Source: Hofstenia miamia (taxonomy: Eukaryota > Xenacoelomorpha > Acoela > Hofsteniidae). From it: a stretch of DNA of 64,000 nt. Below the pieces are notes generated by a model that was not told the DNA's origin, made no database searches, and saw only the letters and a program-made list of their open reading frames with translations. Made by a program: the position numbers and the translations under genes. Positions 10,346 through 23,004 of this stretch are shown here, piece after piece; position 1 is the stretch's first letter, and each line of letters starts with the position of its first letter. The DNA lies in assembly GCA_900660155.1 (NCBI GenBank), contig CABFPE010000039.1, positions 1 to 64,000 of the forward strand. The letters run 5' to 3'.

Positions 10346-11230
10346 TTATAACATCAATATTTAATAGTGCATGCAATATACATATATATATATATATAAT
10401 AATTACTACGTTATTTTTTATTACCTAATAAATGCAATCTTTCACCTTATAAAATTGACATTATTTACCAAAAACCAATTTTTCCACATTCTTATGAAAT
10501 TTGAAATAACTTGGGTCTAAATTTTTTAGATATTTATTTCAACACTACAAAGTTAAACTTTAAACAAAAGTACATCTCATTTTTGCAGTCGTAGCATTCC
10601 ATGATTATATCAATTATATGAGATTTTTCGCAGTTCCTATTTAAATTTCAAAATTTTGAATTTATTGATTTAAGATAGACCCAGTAATTACAAATGTGCA
10701 TGAATTTTATTGAAAACTAGAGTCTGACAAAGAATAAAAATTTTTACTCCAACATAAAACCATGTTTAACATCAAAGCGCAAGAAACAAGTGCAACCTTA
10801 CAAAAATGTTACATATCACCCGTTTATTAAAACTGCAATGGATCTTGCGAACCTGATCACAAAGGAAAAGGATTTAAATTTGATAATCATGACTAAGAAA
10901 CAAATTCATCGAATGGGCACATTATAAAATCTGATTTTGTTAAATTATTTTTGATAAAATTTTGTCACTAATCAGCTACAAATTGTAACTGCATGTTTAA
11001 TAGACCTTTCTTCTTAAGAAGTTACCTGGGTTTTCTAACATGCTATATTCTAGGCTTCGTATAGAAATATTTAAATTGTTCATAGTGCAAATATTGACCC
11101 GCGAGGTTGCATGCAATACACATACAAATAAAATACTGATAATTTTTTTAGGCAAGACACGACGATATCGGTATTTTTCGGTATTGTCATCGATTTCGGT
11201 ATTGGTATACCGCTGGGCCCTACTTTTTAC

Positions 11231-12490
11231 CAGAGATATTTGCATATTGATATTGTCTTACAAGCCAGATTATTAGTTTAATTTCCATTCTTGCTTTAAG
11301 TTTCTCAATATTGTATTCTATGAAACTATTTCAAAATTTCTTGAATAAAAAAATATACAGTGCTAATAGATTTTTTAGGACATATGCTTCATTATGAATG
11401 TAGTCTATGTTCCTTAATAGCATGTTATAGCACATGCTTGAAGAAAGAATTGTAATTCTCGAAAACATTGAAAGGGTGAGCACTGTCATTGAGTCTTATT
11501 CTATGAAACATAATTACATTGTTCCGACCTTTACCGTTTTGCTGTTATGACAGTTACCAAAGATAAAGGGCTATGGCTGAGAACGGAAATAATACTTAAA
11601 TTAATTATAGTGTTATATTACTAAAATTATTCTGTAGAAAATTTTTCTCAATCCATAATGAAATTTGACACCACATTCCATTCCATAAAAATACAAGTAG
11701 TCTTGTGATGTAATACAACATTAAATATCATTGACGTATTTGCTTATCTAATTTATATTTCTTATTAAATTCAGAATATTGTTTCGACTTCACAATATAC
11801 ATTCGGCTAATAATAAAACTTTAACTCAAATATTATAAATCAAAATTTAAATTTGAATTTGAATATACTAATTTTGAGTATACTTCAAGTATGTGTCAGC
11901 AATTTATTTTTTGGAGCTGTTTTACGTAAATACGAACAACAATCATTTTCTTAGGTTAGGTAATTATTTTTGCCGAAATTGCATTCAAATTTTCAAATTT
12001 GAGGCTCTTTCAAAAGCGGTACCGACGATTTTTTAATCTTTGCATATCTTTATGAATGAGGTACACCAACTCAGGCAATTTTCTTCGGTTAAAAATTTAT
12101 TCAGTCAGTATTGTAATGCATTTAAGTGTAACAATTGACTTAAGGTTTTAATTCAATTCTCATATTTAGTTCGAAAATTTGCAATAGGCAGGGAAAACTT
12201 GACATACAATTAAGATATGCATTAAATATCTCAAAGAAAAGCATTTCTAAAGCAAAGTTATAATATCAGTTAAAGTTGCATAGATGTATGAAACATGATG
12301 CTCGGATATCACAAGGGGAGAAAATCCTTCTCAATAAGTTTTTGTTTACATGAAGTACATATATTTTGTTCTTTTAAATCGCAGACACTACTGATACTGA
12401 ATTTTACTTTGAAAAATTTATGATAAATGAAAAAACATCGAGACTATATTTGATAAAGAATTTGTAACCACAGCCATAAAATTCAGCTTG
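11231..12490. other. A+T-rich intergenic DNA, nothing recognised
   Basis: No convincing open frame, terminal repeat or RNA-gene signature was found. Confidence 0.4.
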
Positions 12491-12494
12491 AGAT

Positions 12495-13560
12495 ATTTAT
12501 AAAATTCATAAAAAGAAACATTAGAGCAAATCGACTAAGTCAGAATCAGCATCAAAATTAAGGAGCTTTGCAGAAATCACTTTTTGATTCCTACATGCGA
12601 TGCTTCCATCTATGAATTATGAAGGCCTTAGGGAACGTATTTCTTTTCTTGTCTCCAACTATCATGTTGGCAAATTGAGCATTCAACCTACTGAGTATAG
12701 CGTACATAGTTTGGAACTTGAATGGTTCTTTCATTTATTTCCAAAATCGTTTCTTCTGACAACTTTCAAATGATTTGAGGCAAATGCACTTTTTGTGCTG
12801 AACATTTGATCTTATTTTGCTATCTTTTTGCTCTTACAATTGATGTCATAGCTCTTTCTGAAGTTTATGCTGAGTAGTTTGCTTCTGTGTTCTATTTTAA
12901 ATTCGATTGAACTGGATTGAATTTATAAGTATTGTGACCTTGCTTCTTTACATCTGACATATATGATGATTTCCTCCTGTATTCAGAGTCCTCATGATCA
13001 TTGTCATCTCCAATAATAATCTTAAAATGTCTGCGCAAATCTTCAAGAAACAACCTTTTTTATGATATTCTCTTTTGGAGAGATTTCAAATAGCTTATTC
13101 AGAATTTCTTCAATTTTTTCACTTTTCAGATTTTGAGCAGGAAGATGCATCCATTTTAGGACGTCATCAATATTTGTCATCAACAAATTGATGTCGTGCT
13201 TTTATGGGAATACTGAAATTGGACAAATCACTTCAACCAAATTCATCATTTCCATGTCACTTTTGCTCTTTGTAAGTTGTTGATTGTTATGGAGGTGCAT
13301 AAAAACATGTACCTGGTCCAAATGATGATAAATTAGAATGCTATTTTATATGTAACATCTCACATATAAAACGAAGCATTTTAGGGTGTAGCTCAAGATT
13401 CTGAGGAAAAAAGTATTTTTGGAGTACCTTAATGTGTACAGTCTCTGCCTCCGCTCAGATTATTGTTAATACATGCTTACCTGTAAACTGAAAGATTAAT
13501 TTTATTAATAGAAACAACATTTGTGAACTTTACAAAAATTCACATTGTTTTCAGATGTTA
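12495..13560 (-). pseudogene. Antisense coding debris, unidentified
   Basis: Reading the minus strand gives several stretches with protein-like composition in shifting frames. From 3' to 5' on the plus strand they include VHIKVLQKYFFPQNLELHP (about 13430), HLDQVHVFMHLHNNQQL (about 13300), a leucine/lysine-rich helical segment with KWMHLPAQNLKSEKIEEIL (about 13130), LEDLRRHFKIIIGDDNDHED (about 13000) and FKFQTMYAILSRLNAQFAN (about 12700). I do not recognise the protein. It could be a decayed host gene, a processed copy or a mobile-element protein. It is clearly broken. Confidence 0.4.
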
Positions 13561-13790
13561 ATAACTATGTTATATTAGATCACTCCAAAAGAATAAAATT
13601 TTTAATGACTTGACATAGTGCATGAGCACTGTTTGTATGAGTTATGACACAAATTGTCTAGCTTTAAAATAAATGAATCTATTGTTGTTTATGAATGCCG
13701 ACAATTTGAAAAAGGATCATAAAGATGACCAATTTGATATTAGTTGAAATATACATTACTTTAGTTTTAGCAAGAATAGAGGTAATAAAA

Positions 13791-13982
13791 TCAGACTGCG
13801 TAATACAGCTCTAGATGTTTCAAGCCTTCCAATGCTCCATTAGCTTGCTGATTGTATGTTTTGGATGTTTCATGTAGAAGCTTAAAATTTGCATGTCTCA
13901 GTTTACCAACTATTGTTTTCTGTGAATAGAAGTACACGGATATTTCTGCAAATTCTTTACTATACAAATCCATAAATATCAA
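13791..13982 (-). pseudogene. Antisense ORF, possibly 5' continuation of the debris
   Basis: A 63-codon minus-strand frame containing EFAEISVYFYSQKTIVGKL and NFKLLHETSKTYNQQANG. Its composition is protein-like, with many charged and polar residues. It lies upstream, in minus orientation, of the fragments at 12.5-13.6 kb and so could be part of the same relic. No family is recognised. Confidence 0.35.
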
Positions 13983-13999
13983 GTTGGATTACTTTCTCT

Positions 14000-16190
14000 A
14001 CATATAAATATTAAATAACAAAAATTTATAATTAACTTTAATTGTTGCTGTAAAGATTAAGAAGATGAAGATAAGATAAATAATGATGCACATTACAGCA
14101 ATCTTATAATTACAGAGGTGGATACTGAAATCTGTTTACATGGAGGTTTTTAGCCTTAACTATCATATTAAAATATTAAGCAACACAAGTAGAGGGCATA
14201 TGCCCCTAATTTCACACTGTAAATGTCAGATAAATATTAACATGCAGAATCAGCAAATCTGGAAACATCAAGTTAAATGTTAACCTTAATTAATTTCATC
14301 CCTTCTATTCATTCAAGATCTACCCACTTATCCATAAATTAATAGATATAATAATTTATTTTGTTTTCAATTGTATGTTATCTAGCTCACCAATAATAAC
14401 GAGCATTGTGACATAATCGGCAATATAAAGCATAAAAGAATCAAAAAAAGAAAAAGTTTTAGTGAATTGTATTCTTTGAATTATACCTTTTATATCAATT
14501 TAACCATTTGTAAAAAATAATAATTTATTTAACAATAGAAGCATGACAATAGGTCAAATTGAGGTATAAGCGTTTTTTATTTGCTTCATTATTCATTCAG
14601 CAAAAACAGTAGCAGGTACATGTACTTCCAATTATGTTGATAATCTCATTGAATTTGCTATTACCAAAAATTTTCTTTCTATTCATTCATTTTTGCATTT
14701 GAAATTTATTCTCAAGGAGTACTCACTGTTCTAGTGTTAACGGAAATAGTATCTGCCAACAAACTGCTGTTCAGCAAATAGTAAAAGATGAACTCACTAA
14801 GCTAATTAATAGTTACATTGCAGCAAAAGGCAGAGCAGAACGCATTAACAAAATCAAATTATGAAAGACAGGTACATGTTGATTTGTTTGCATATTTTGA
14901 TATAAATATAGTATGCAAAGAACAATTAGGTGATGAATTATATTAATTTGGTTTATCTCTTTGGTATTTCCCAGAACCCCAAAGTCAATTATTGGATTTT
15001 GTGTTGGGTTGCTCACTTCCATCTATTCATTGTTTGAGCTAATGTTCTGTTAATGAAAGATTGCTTTTAGGTTAATGTCACAACTAGGAATTATTGTTGT
15101 TATAGCTTTCCTGTGGTTTCAATCATATCTATAAGTAGTTCAATCAAATAGCTTGATAGCTAACTGTAGGCTAAACTCTTATTTTATATCCAAATTCATA
15201 TGAAATAAGAATTATTGTACATAAAGGGTGTCTATGAACACTCATATATTTAATATGTTAATTATTTATTGTGGACTTCTGGACTTCATATTTCTGCTTA
15301 ACACATCAATTGTATTTAGGATCATGTAAATATTTAAATGTAATGATATTTATATTTAGGTAGAATAATAAGCTAATGCATTCCAGTTGTGTTTATTTCC
15401 TTATTGTGAACATTATCAGAAACAAATGATGTACAAAAATATCAAGGGTGACCAACATTAGGAAACACATCTCACAGTCACAGTTTTTTTCATGAGGCAT
15501 GACCTTGAAATTTGCCAATGTTGATTGTCCTGCTGGGTTGATTCCTCCTCCAATGCAATGGTTCCACTTTGAGTTTGGTCTTGTAGTAAGCTATTGATTT
15601 AAATGGATTTCTGTACCTCCACCAATTGTAATACAGTTGTAAATAATATAGAGTTTAATCAAGTTATTTGAATATCAGAGTAAATGTTAGCATCACACTC
15701 ACTAAAGAGAAAGTACAAACCACAAATATATTTTAATTCTCACTAGAATTAAGTCAAACTTGGTCTGGTGGAGATTCTACAGTATTGAAAACACCAACAG
15801 AATAAATGAGATTATGTTTTTTACAAATATTTTTTGATACATTCAAAACTTAAATGAAGGATTCAAAGCTTTAATTCATCATTCCTATACACATAACTAC
15901 TGAAATTCATTATTATCATGGGTAAATCCTTTGTGCACCCCAATCAACACCCCTACCAAGAGACAATACAGTCATTGGCCTCAATGATTTCATGACAAAT
16001 GGTTGGTTCTTGTTAGTGCTCAGTTCACACTCAACTACTGCTAAGTTTTTTGCTCCATTTTTCAACCAAAGCCATGAAGAACTTATGGCTCTATACATGC
16101 TGCTATAAAAAATCTCCTGTATGCCAAATTAAAAATCACAGACCAAATTCTGGACACATTTTATCTGATATATTCACTTTCATTAAATTG
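14000..16190. other. Intergenic, probably old repeat sequence
   Basis: A short plus-strand stretch near 14755-14860 (QQIVKDELTKLINSYIAAK) looks protein-like but has no recognisable family. The rest shows no supported feature. A B-box-like GGTTGATTCC near 15537 hints at another tRNA-derived repeat, but I could not place a matching A box. Confidence 0.3.
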
Positions 16191-16194
16191 ATTT

Positions 16195-17092
16195 TGTACA
16201 AGTATTGCATTACTCCCTAGTGATTTTGTTTAGTACTACAACTAGAATCAAAGTTCAGTTGCAATTCTCATTTAATCTTTGTTATATTATGTAAGATAGA
16301 TGCAAGCTTAAACAACATAGACAATTAGGATTAGTAATATTTTTCCACTAAATTCCCAGCACTAGAATTGATGCAGATCACTAAGGCATTATTCACTCTT
16401 GGTTAAATTGCAGGAGTTCTTATTTGCTTGCACTGTCACCATCCTTTGCATATCCCAAAGTTAGCATGAATACATTTTAAAGCTAATTCCAAAATATTTA
16501 TATGTAATGCTAATCTTTCCTTGTGAATGCCTGGTTGCAAATAGTGAAATAATCTCTATGAATATATAAATGATTATTCCTTATGTTGTGTGAATTGTAT
16601 TTTAAAATTCCTCAAAAAATTTGGTAGTAAAGTAATTGAAGTTGTTATTAAACTTTAAGATTTTTGTTTGAATTTCAAATTTTTTGCTAAATGTGTAAAT
16701 TCAAACTTTTGCATAAACTACTAACATATTTTAGTTAAAGTAGTAGATGCTCATCTATTGAGTTAAAAAGTATGATCATAAATTGCTATCCACCCTTGTC
16801 AATAGACCATATAAATTGTTGTCCTTCTTTAATAAATTTGATCCACAGTAAATATCCTAATGTATACAATGCAGCTGTTTTCTAATTTACAAATAACTAC
16901 TATATTTAAGTACAATTAAAAATAAGGGCATTTACAGAATAAATGGTATAAGCAAGGTTAAGCAAATGCAATAAACTATAGTAATAAAATAAAATAAAAT
17001 TGTTGAGTAGTAAGAACCAACTGATGAGGAAGTTACATTAAAATTTATTAACTAAAACAGCTCTGTGATGATATTGTCACTCTGCTTCCACC
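16195..17092 (-). repeat. LTR of the copia fossil (3' LTR in element orientation)
   Basis: Shares blocks such as TAGTAATATTTTT, AAGTTGTTATTAA, TTTACAAATAACT/CACT and CAACTGATGAGGAA in the same order with 19690-20412. It is about 170 bp longer than its partner. Boundaries are approximate. Confidence 0.7.
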
Positions 17093-19689
17093 TTTTCTAG
17101 GATGCTACTGAAAACAAAATTCTCTGAGAAAGATGCATATGTGCCAGTGAGGATGTTCTAAGTCTTGAAAGCCATGAACCACTAACCTGGATTTAGGATA
17201 TTTTTCACCATCACTTGACTCTTTCATAGACAACACCCAATGAGTTGTAAGAATGTTCAAAGCTGATTTATCTGAGCATTGAATTTCCTCATAAGCATTG
17301 CTATTAAATCTAATTGTTTTCATCATCAAATACCTCATCATTAGTAACTTCAGTAGCATGAACATATTTCTCACCATAGTGCTGTGAGTCATTCTATGGG
17401 CAGGCAAAATATCTTCTGGAATCAACAGGTGACTTAGCTTTATCTGTGCATCTGAATCTTGTACATTAACTGAGGACTCATAATCACTTTCATTACCAGC
17501 AGGAGATGTTAGCTGCATTTCACTATTAATTTAATTTTTTCCAAAATACACAGATGATTAGTAGCAGCACAACTAATGGAAAATAGTTCCATGGCTGGTA
17601 GTTCATCACTCATTTTGACCTAGAACAATCTGGTAGGGAAAAAATCAATTTCTATTTGGTAATGAATTTTTTGTAAATATTGGTAGTTTCATAAATGTGT
17701 ATGTTAAGGATTTTTTTTCTTTAGTAAATTGATAAAATGTTTCTTTTATCAAAGAGTTGTGTTGCTCAACAACACTATTGCTGCAAATGGAGTAAGGTTT
17801 TGTAGAATTGTGTTGGATATTGAGTTTTTCAAATAATGAGGTAAATTTTTGACTAGTGAATTCTCCTCCATTATCAACTAGAATTGCATGTGGAGCACCA
17901 AATATAGCAATCCATTCTGTTGAATATGTGTTTTGGACAGTTTCTAATTGTTTCTTGGAAATTAAAACACATACACTAAAGTAAGAAAAGGTGTCAATGA
18001 TTAGTAACAGCCAACAATTTTACGTATTGATATTATCAACCTGTAAACAAAATAATTCCATGGCCCTAACCTGATTAAAGTCATCAGCAATTGCCAAAAC
18101 AACAATTGGTTTTGGGTTTGGTGTTTGAGTCAATTGACAGATGCAACCTTTTGAGCAAATATCATGAAATGAATTTTCACAAAAACTGCATTTTGAATTC
18201 TTCAGTAGGAAAATCAAATGGAAAGAAGAAGGGTGTCCAAACAGGGCATGCAGTTTAGATTTAGACAGTTCACAGTGTGACAACTTGTTAGTTGATAGTA
18301 ATACATTACATGCATTTGAAAGATTACATTGATCTGAATGGAGGAACAAATTAATCAATTAGTGACCTGTAGGAGTTTTATCTATTTTTAAAATTTTACC
18401 TTCAAATATTGTTTTATCACTGTTAGTGTCTATAACAACTTGAATTTTCTTCAGTGTTTTGAGAGACAACAATAAGAGAAAGTTAGTTTTAACAAAATTA
18501 ACATTGAGATGACATTGAGACATACAAATACTGACTGGTAACTGACCTTGATATATTTGTTATTCCATCACTAAATGTAAAATTTGCACTGCTTTTTTCA
18601 TATTTGATATGATTACTTTGCAATTCACAATAATCTAAATAATCATGAAGCATTGCTCACTGGCCACAGTTAGTGAGCAAGCAGTATCTACCAGACCAAA
18701 TGGAGCATTTTTTCCAAGCATATGTCAGGAAGGTTTTGTCTTACATTTCACTGTTACATATTATGTTGTTGATCTCTTGAAGTTGATTTTTCAATATAAA
18801 AATTAAAAGTGTCTATTTTAAAATATGTTCTACTTCAAAACATATTAATCTATTAAACCAACTTCAATGACTTATTGCTGACTAAGCCTTCTTATTGTAA
18901 GGAATGTAATGAACTTGCCAGTTGAATTATAGCACATGTATTTTAAGCAAATCAATTTAGTTTTCCTCTGCTTAGTTGTGTGAAATTAACATGATTCAAA
19001 TTTCTTGAGATGCATCATTCATTGTAGAAACTCAGCTTCCTTTATTATGTAAGAAATGTATTCACTGGGAAAACAGGAGTACTGAAACTAACTAAAACTG
19101 AAGAGCATGTGACATTAATTGAAACTCAGAAGGTGCAGAGGAATTAATCCATGAGGCAAATGAGCTGGTTTACAGCATTTGAGCACAGTTACTTTTATTG
19201 TGATTTTATCCTCAAAATGTTTAAATATTACTTATTTGTTAAATTAGATTTATTTCAAAAAAGAATTGTAGGAAATGAAGTTAATCATTTAAACTTCTTG
19301 AAAAATAGTTTAGGGCTATACAAGATTAGGGATATCCTGGCTGAAAATTTGAACAGTATGCTGCTTGTTTGGCAAAACAAATTTGCAAACAGGTTAATGC
19401 CATTTGAAATTTTAAATACATAAATCTGATTTTTGGACTTGGAAAAAGAACCAAAACTTACAAGCAACAAGTTGAAAAACAAGAAGTAAGGGAAAAGTAG
19501 TGGAATGTTGGTTGATAAAAAGCTCTTAATTCCATGATATTAATTTAGCTAATTTAATCCATTTTCTTCTGCTTGGAAATAGAATGGTTTACTTTTAAAT
19601 ATTGTCATAAAAATGTAATTGGTGTTTTTGTTTATTCTAAGTTACACAATTCTGTTGTATATATTTGATAACTGAATTATCATTTGGTT

Positions 19690-20412
19690 ATAGATATAAG
19701 AGTATTATATACTCCATAGTGTTTTTGTTTAGCTATGCAACAAGAATCAAGTTTCAATTACACTATCTTTTTAAACTTATTTAATTATTTAAGATAGGTA
19801 CAAGCTTAAACAACTTAGATTATTGGTATTAGTAATATTTTTTCACTGAATTCCAATTGTTGTGATTGATGTTGCAGACAAGCAATTTTTGGTGGAATAA
19901 ATTCAATAAATGAATACATGATTATATTTTGAATCATACTTTAGGTTTTTTCCAAAATTTGGAGTTAAAGTAAATGAAGTTGTTATTAACCTTTAGGAAT
20001 CATTTGTACAATTTCTACTCTTTAATAAAAGAGTGAATTCAAGATTTGCTTAAACTGTTAACATATTTCAGTTAAATTAGTAAGCACTCACTTACTGAAC
20101 ACAAATTAATGATCTTAAAATGTTATCAAAATCAGTCAAGAGCATTCATATATATCATTGTTTTTTTATAGATTAGATTAAAAGTAAACATTCTAAAGTA
20201 AATTACAATGGTTTTATCTAATTTACAAATCACTTCTATCATTAAGTAGAATAAACAATAAAGCCATTTACACAACAGTTGCTATAATCAAAGTTGAGCA
20301 AATGCAACAAAATGTAGTTGAATAGAATTGTCAAATGAAGCAACTGATGAGGAATTTATAGTAAAATACATCAACAACCACATTTCTGTGTTGGAGTTCT
20401 CACTCTGCTTCA
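19690..20412 (-). repeat. LTR of the copia fossil (5' LTR in element orientation)
   Basis: Direct-repeat partner of 16195-17092. Its outer edge in element orientation starts TGAAGCAGAGTGAG, compatible with the TG...CA convention. By eye roughly a quarter of aligned positions differ between the two LTRs; this is an impression, not a calculation. Confidence 0.7.
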
Positions 20413-20487
20413 TGAATATAAGAGAAAGCCTCAATGAACTGTTTTCAATTATCATAGTAAAAAAGTCTTGAACTTAGCCATAATGAT

Positions 20488-20816
20488 ACTAATGTAGAGG
20501 GAGAGCTCTGACCACTCCAGTGGTACGAGGAAACTCAATTGATAGGCAGAAGGTTGCAAAGGCTACCATTGTAGAGAGTGACCCACATTCCAACAGAAAA
20601 ACAGAACATTGGTAGTTTGCCAGTTCAATTTTCCACCAAGAATTATCCTTCAACATTGACCAATTCTCATGGCATCATGCCAAAGTGGTATCCACAAATA
20701 GATCCAAGCTTGCCAAGGTGTTACTTGTGTGTCTCTAGTTGTTAATTTCTAGCTCAATTAAACCAGATCTCAATTGTTCTTATTTCCTCAGCCTATGCAA
20801 ATAAATAATAAATATC
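20488..20816 (+). mobile_element. Candidate tRNA-derived SINE
   Basis: An A-box-like CAGTGGTACGAGG (about 20518-20530) is followed by a B-box-like GGTTGCAAAGGC (about 20551-20562). This is the order expected for an internal RNA polymerase III promoter. The spacing is somewhat short. The head is followed by a tRNA-unrelated body and ends in AAATAAATAATAAATA. The sequence is richer in G+C than its surroundings. The boxes are imperfect, so this is a candidate, and it sits just outside the copia fossil LTR. Confidence 0.45.
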
Positions 20817-20819
20817 ATA

Positions 20820-22640
20820 TGTAATTCCCATGCTTTTTTGTACACCAGCAGTATATTATCATCACAGTGTATTTTATTAAGTGCAATGTATGAATAGAAG
20901 CAATTGAATGAAGTTGTTATTTCCCTATGCTTAATCATAGCCATAACTTAATGTAGTACCATGATTTGGGCTGCCAACTGGAAGACAGCATGTTGTTGCC
21001 CTAGACACAGTGGAGTAACTCCCAAATTGTTGTTGGAACTTAAGCAATAATTATTTCACAATAATCCATTGAAGAATCTAAAAGAGTTAGTGTAATAAAT
21101 AATTTAAAAAGAGCAAACACAATTTAAGTGAAACTAAATGTATTTTGCAATTTCTACAGGTATCTCACATATTTATAACAATTTGAAAATTATTACCCAG
21201 TATTTTCAAAATTTGCATCCAAGTTCCCTTACAAAATTATAGAGCAATCACACATTTATCTAAAATGAGAGGACTGATAATTATAAATTTGAATTACTGC
21301 ACTCAAAGACTGATAGTAAAAAATCAAAACATCATAGTGACATAACAATACTAATTTAAGGCAGCATTTAGCACTAATACAAATGGCAATTGATAAAAAT
21401 AAAAAAGGGGACTGAGTGACTCTACACTAATATTAACAATCTTATTTTATACATATTGGTTAGACATTGACTCCTTCACTTACTGTCCCATGAAGAGAAC
21501 AGTCAGTGCCTGGTAACCATCTCTGTCCACATGAAGCCATTACATTATTAATATTTGTCTATGGAATTTACAAGGATGAACTCCATCTCAGCAAGTCAAC
21601 ATTTGTTTCTATCATTGCAAAGAAGTAAAACAATTTAAGATTCAACTTAGCAGAACTAATAAAAACAGCTTACCAATGGAAAGGAATGTTGCAACATCAC
21701 ATAATTTCTTGCTAACTTTGTGTGTTACGTAATTTATGCATGAAGTTTAACTACATTTTAATCATTATGTTGTTTTATAAACAATGAAATTTTTTATTCT
21801 ATAATTTACTAGATTCAAATTTTAACAAATAAAATTCCCATTTTTTGCTGCAATTTATTTCTGAATTCTTAAAATTAATTAACATAAAGTGTTTTATGCC
21901 TGTTAAGAAAGTGTGAAGAAACAAATGTAAAAAAATCTAATTGACACAAAGAAACTCAGACGTTTTCTTACACTCTGTTATGGATTCTTCAAAAAAATTT
22001 CAGAACTCACAGTTCTTAAAGATATCTAATCTTTAAAAACACTGCCGGACTGAGAGTTGCTTCCTGCCTCATTAACTTATATAGATTTCACATTTGCTAA
22101 CAATGTGCATAAACAGCAAAATATTTGAAGTTAGTTGTATCTCCCAAATACTATATATCTATGTAACTTTTATTATCTGAATGCTTTTCCAAAAATCAAT
22201 GCTTCATTGAGAATCATTAATAAATTATCATACTGTATTCACAGGATATATATTTTTACACACATTTCCAAATTTGAAATATATCTGAAGAATTTTTTTG
22301 GAAATAATTCAAGACCAAATCCATATTTATGAATACATTAGTTAATTTATGTTAGAGTAACAAACATTTTGGTAATTATAGCATGTGGGTGATGCAGAGT
22401 AGTGCAAGAATAATTTAATGATTAATAAATTGATTTACTTTAACAATTAAGTTTTTGTTTATATATTAATCAGAATTAGTTCATCAACAACATACTGTTC
22501 TGTAGATGGTTATCTGACAGTATTCCACTTCTTCTCTTTAATGGAACTTGTAAATAAATTTGACTGCAGAAGCTTTGATCAAATGTAAATTCACAATCAA
22601 TTCTATTTTAATTCAATACCATCTTTCACTCAATAAGATG
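20820..22640. other. Intergenic, no supported gene
   Basis: No coding signal. Two G+C-richer patches (about 20940-21040 and 21475-21600) may be old repeats of the kind seen between 14 and 21 kb. No termini could be defined. Confidence 0.35.
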
Positions 22641-22645
22641 TTTAG

Positions 22646-22995
22646 CAGGGTTTTCGAGTCGAGTTCGAGTTACTCGGGCCGAGTTCGAGTTTTTACGTTT
22701 CGAGTTCGAGTTCGAGTAATTTTTTAAATGAAATTTCGAGTTCAATCGAGTTTTTTTCTAATTCCGAGTTTTTTAGTGTAAAAAACATTTATTTTACAAT
22801 AATTCTAAGATAATTGTGATTGGTAAGAAAATTGATATTTAAAGAAATTTAATTCTTATGCTATTTTCGAGTGGATTTTCGAGCGAGTTCGAGTTCGAGT
22901 TTAAATGATTTCTCTTCCGAGTTTTTCCAATCAAGTTTTGCGAGCTTATTTGAGTTCGAGTTCTTAACATTCCGAGTACTCGAAAACCCTGCCCT
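22646..22995. mobile_element. hAT-type MITE with GAGTTCGAG arrays, copy 1
   Basis: The left terminus CAGGGTTTTCGAGT and the right terminus, inversely (GG)CAGGGTTTTCGAGT, form a TIR. The flanks AGATGTTTAG (22636-22645) and AGATGTTAG (22996-23004) look like a target duplication with one indel. Inside each end GAGTTCGAG or TTCGAGT is repeated many times (about 22657-22760 and 22865-22985) around an A+T-rich centre. No coding capacity. Second and third relatives are at 43880-44142 and about 25507-25570. Confidence 0.75.
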
Positions 22996-23004
22996 AGATG
23001 TTAG

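Larger units (their letters stand above)
9931..11222. mobile_element. hAT-type DNA transposon with CGGTAT subterminal arrays
   Basis: The left end is TAGGACCCGGCGGTAT and the right end read inversely is TAGGGCCCAGCGGTAT. The flanking octamers are CTTCTTAC (9923-9930) and CTTTTTAC (11223-11230), a 7/8 match. The word CGGTAT or CGGTACC recurs inside both ends (9940-9998 and 11165-11212), as expected for transposase-binding subterminal repeats. No transposase is visible. The interior contains an (AT)n tract and a Penelope-like fragment, so part of its 1.29 kb is later or captured sequence. Confidence 0.75.
16195..20412 (-). mobile_element. Ty1/copia-type LTR retrotransposon fossil, broken
   Basis: Two long direct repeats, about 16195-17092 and 19690-20412, flank about 2.6 kb with antisense pol remnants. 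In minus orientation the recognisable parts are a protease-like stretch (GLVDTACS, near 18690), a GAG-pre-integrase-like segment (HALFGHPSS, near 18240), the beginning of an integrase (VRAMELFCLQVDNINT, near 18040) and a reverse-transcriptase block (THWVLSMKESSDGEKYPKSR, near 17200). This order and the KSRLVVHGF motif fit Ty1/copia. The outer LTR edge begins TG(G)AAGCAGAGTGA in element orientation. The internal part is much shorter than a whole element, the coding remnants carry many interruptions, and the LTRs are strongly diverged. It is therefore an old fossil with no coding capacity left. Confidence 0.75.

Noticed and set aside
10997-11276. Overlapping frames on both strands at the right end of the hAT-type element
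   Set aside because: Span the terminal inverted repeat and its array of CGGTAT words; not protein-like.
15916-16098. Minus-strand 60-codon frame near the copia fossil
   Set aside because: No family match, no start context, and outside the recognisable part of the element; likely chance in a G+C-richer patch.
17020-17045. CTGATGA resembling the core of a hammerhead ribozyme (also near 20347)
   Set aside because: Neither the complementary stem nor the GAAA core follows. The motif is simply shared by the two LTRs.
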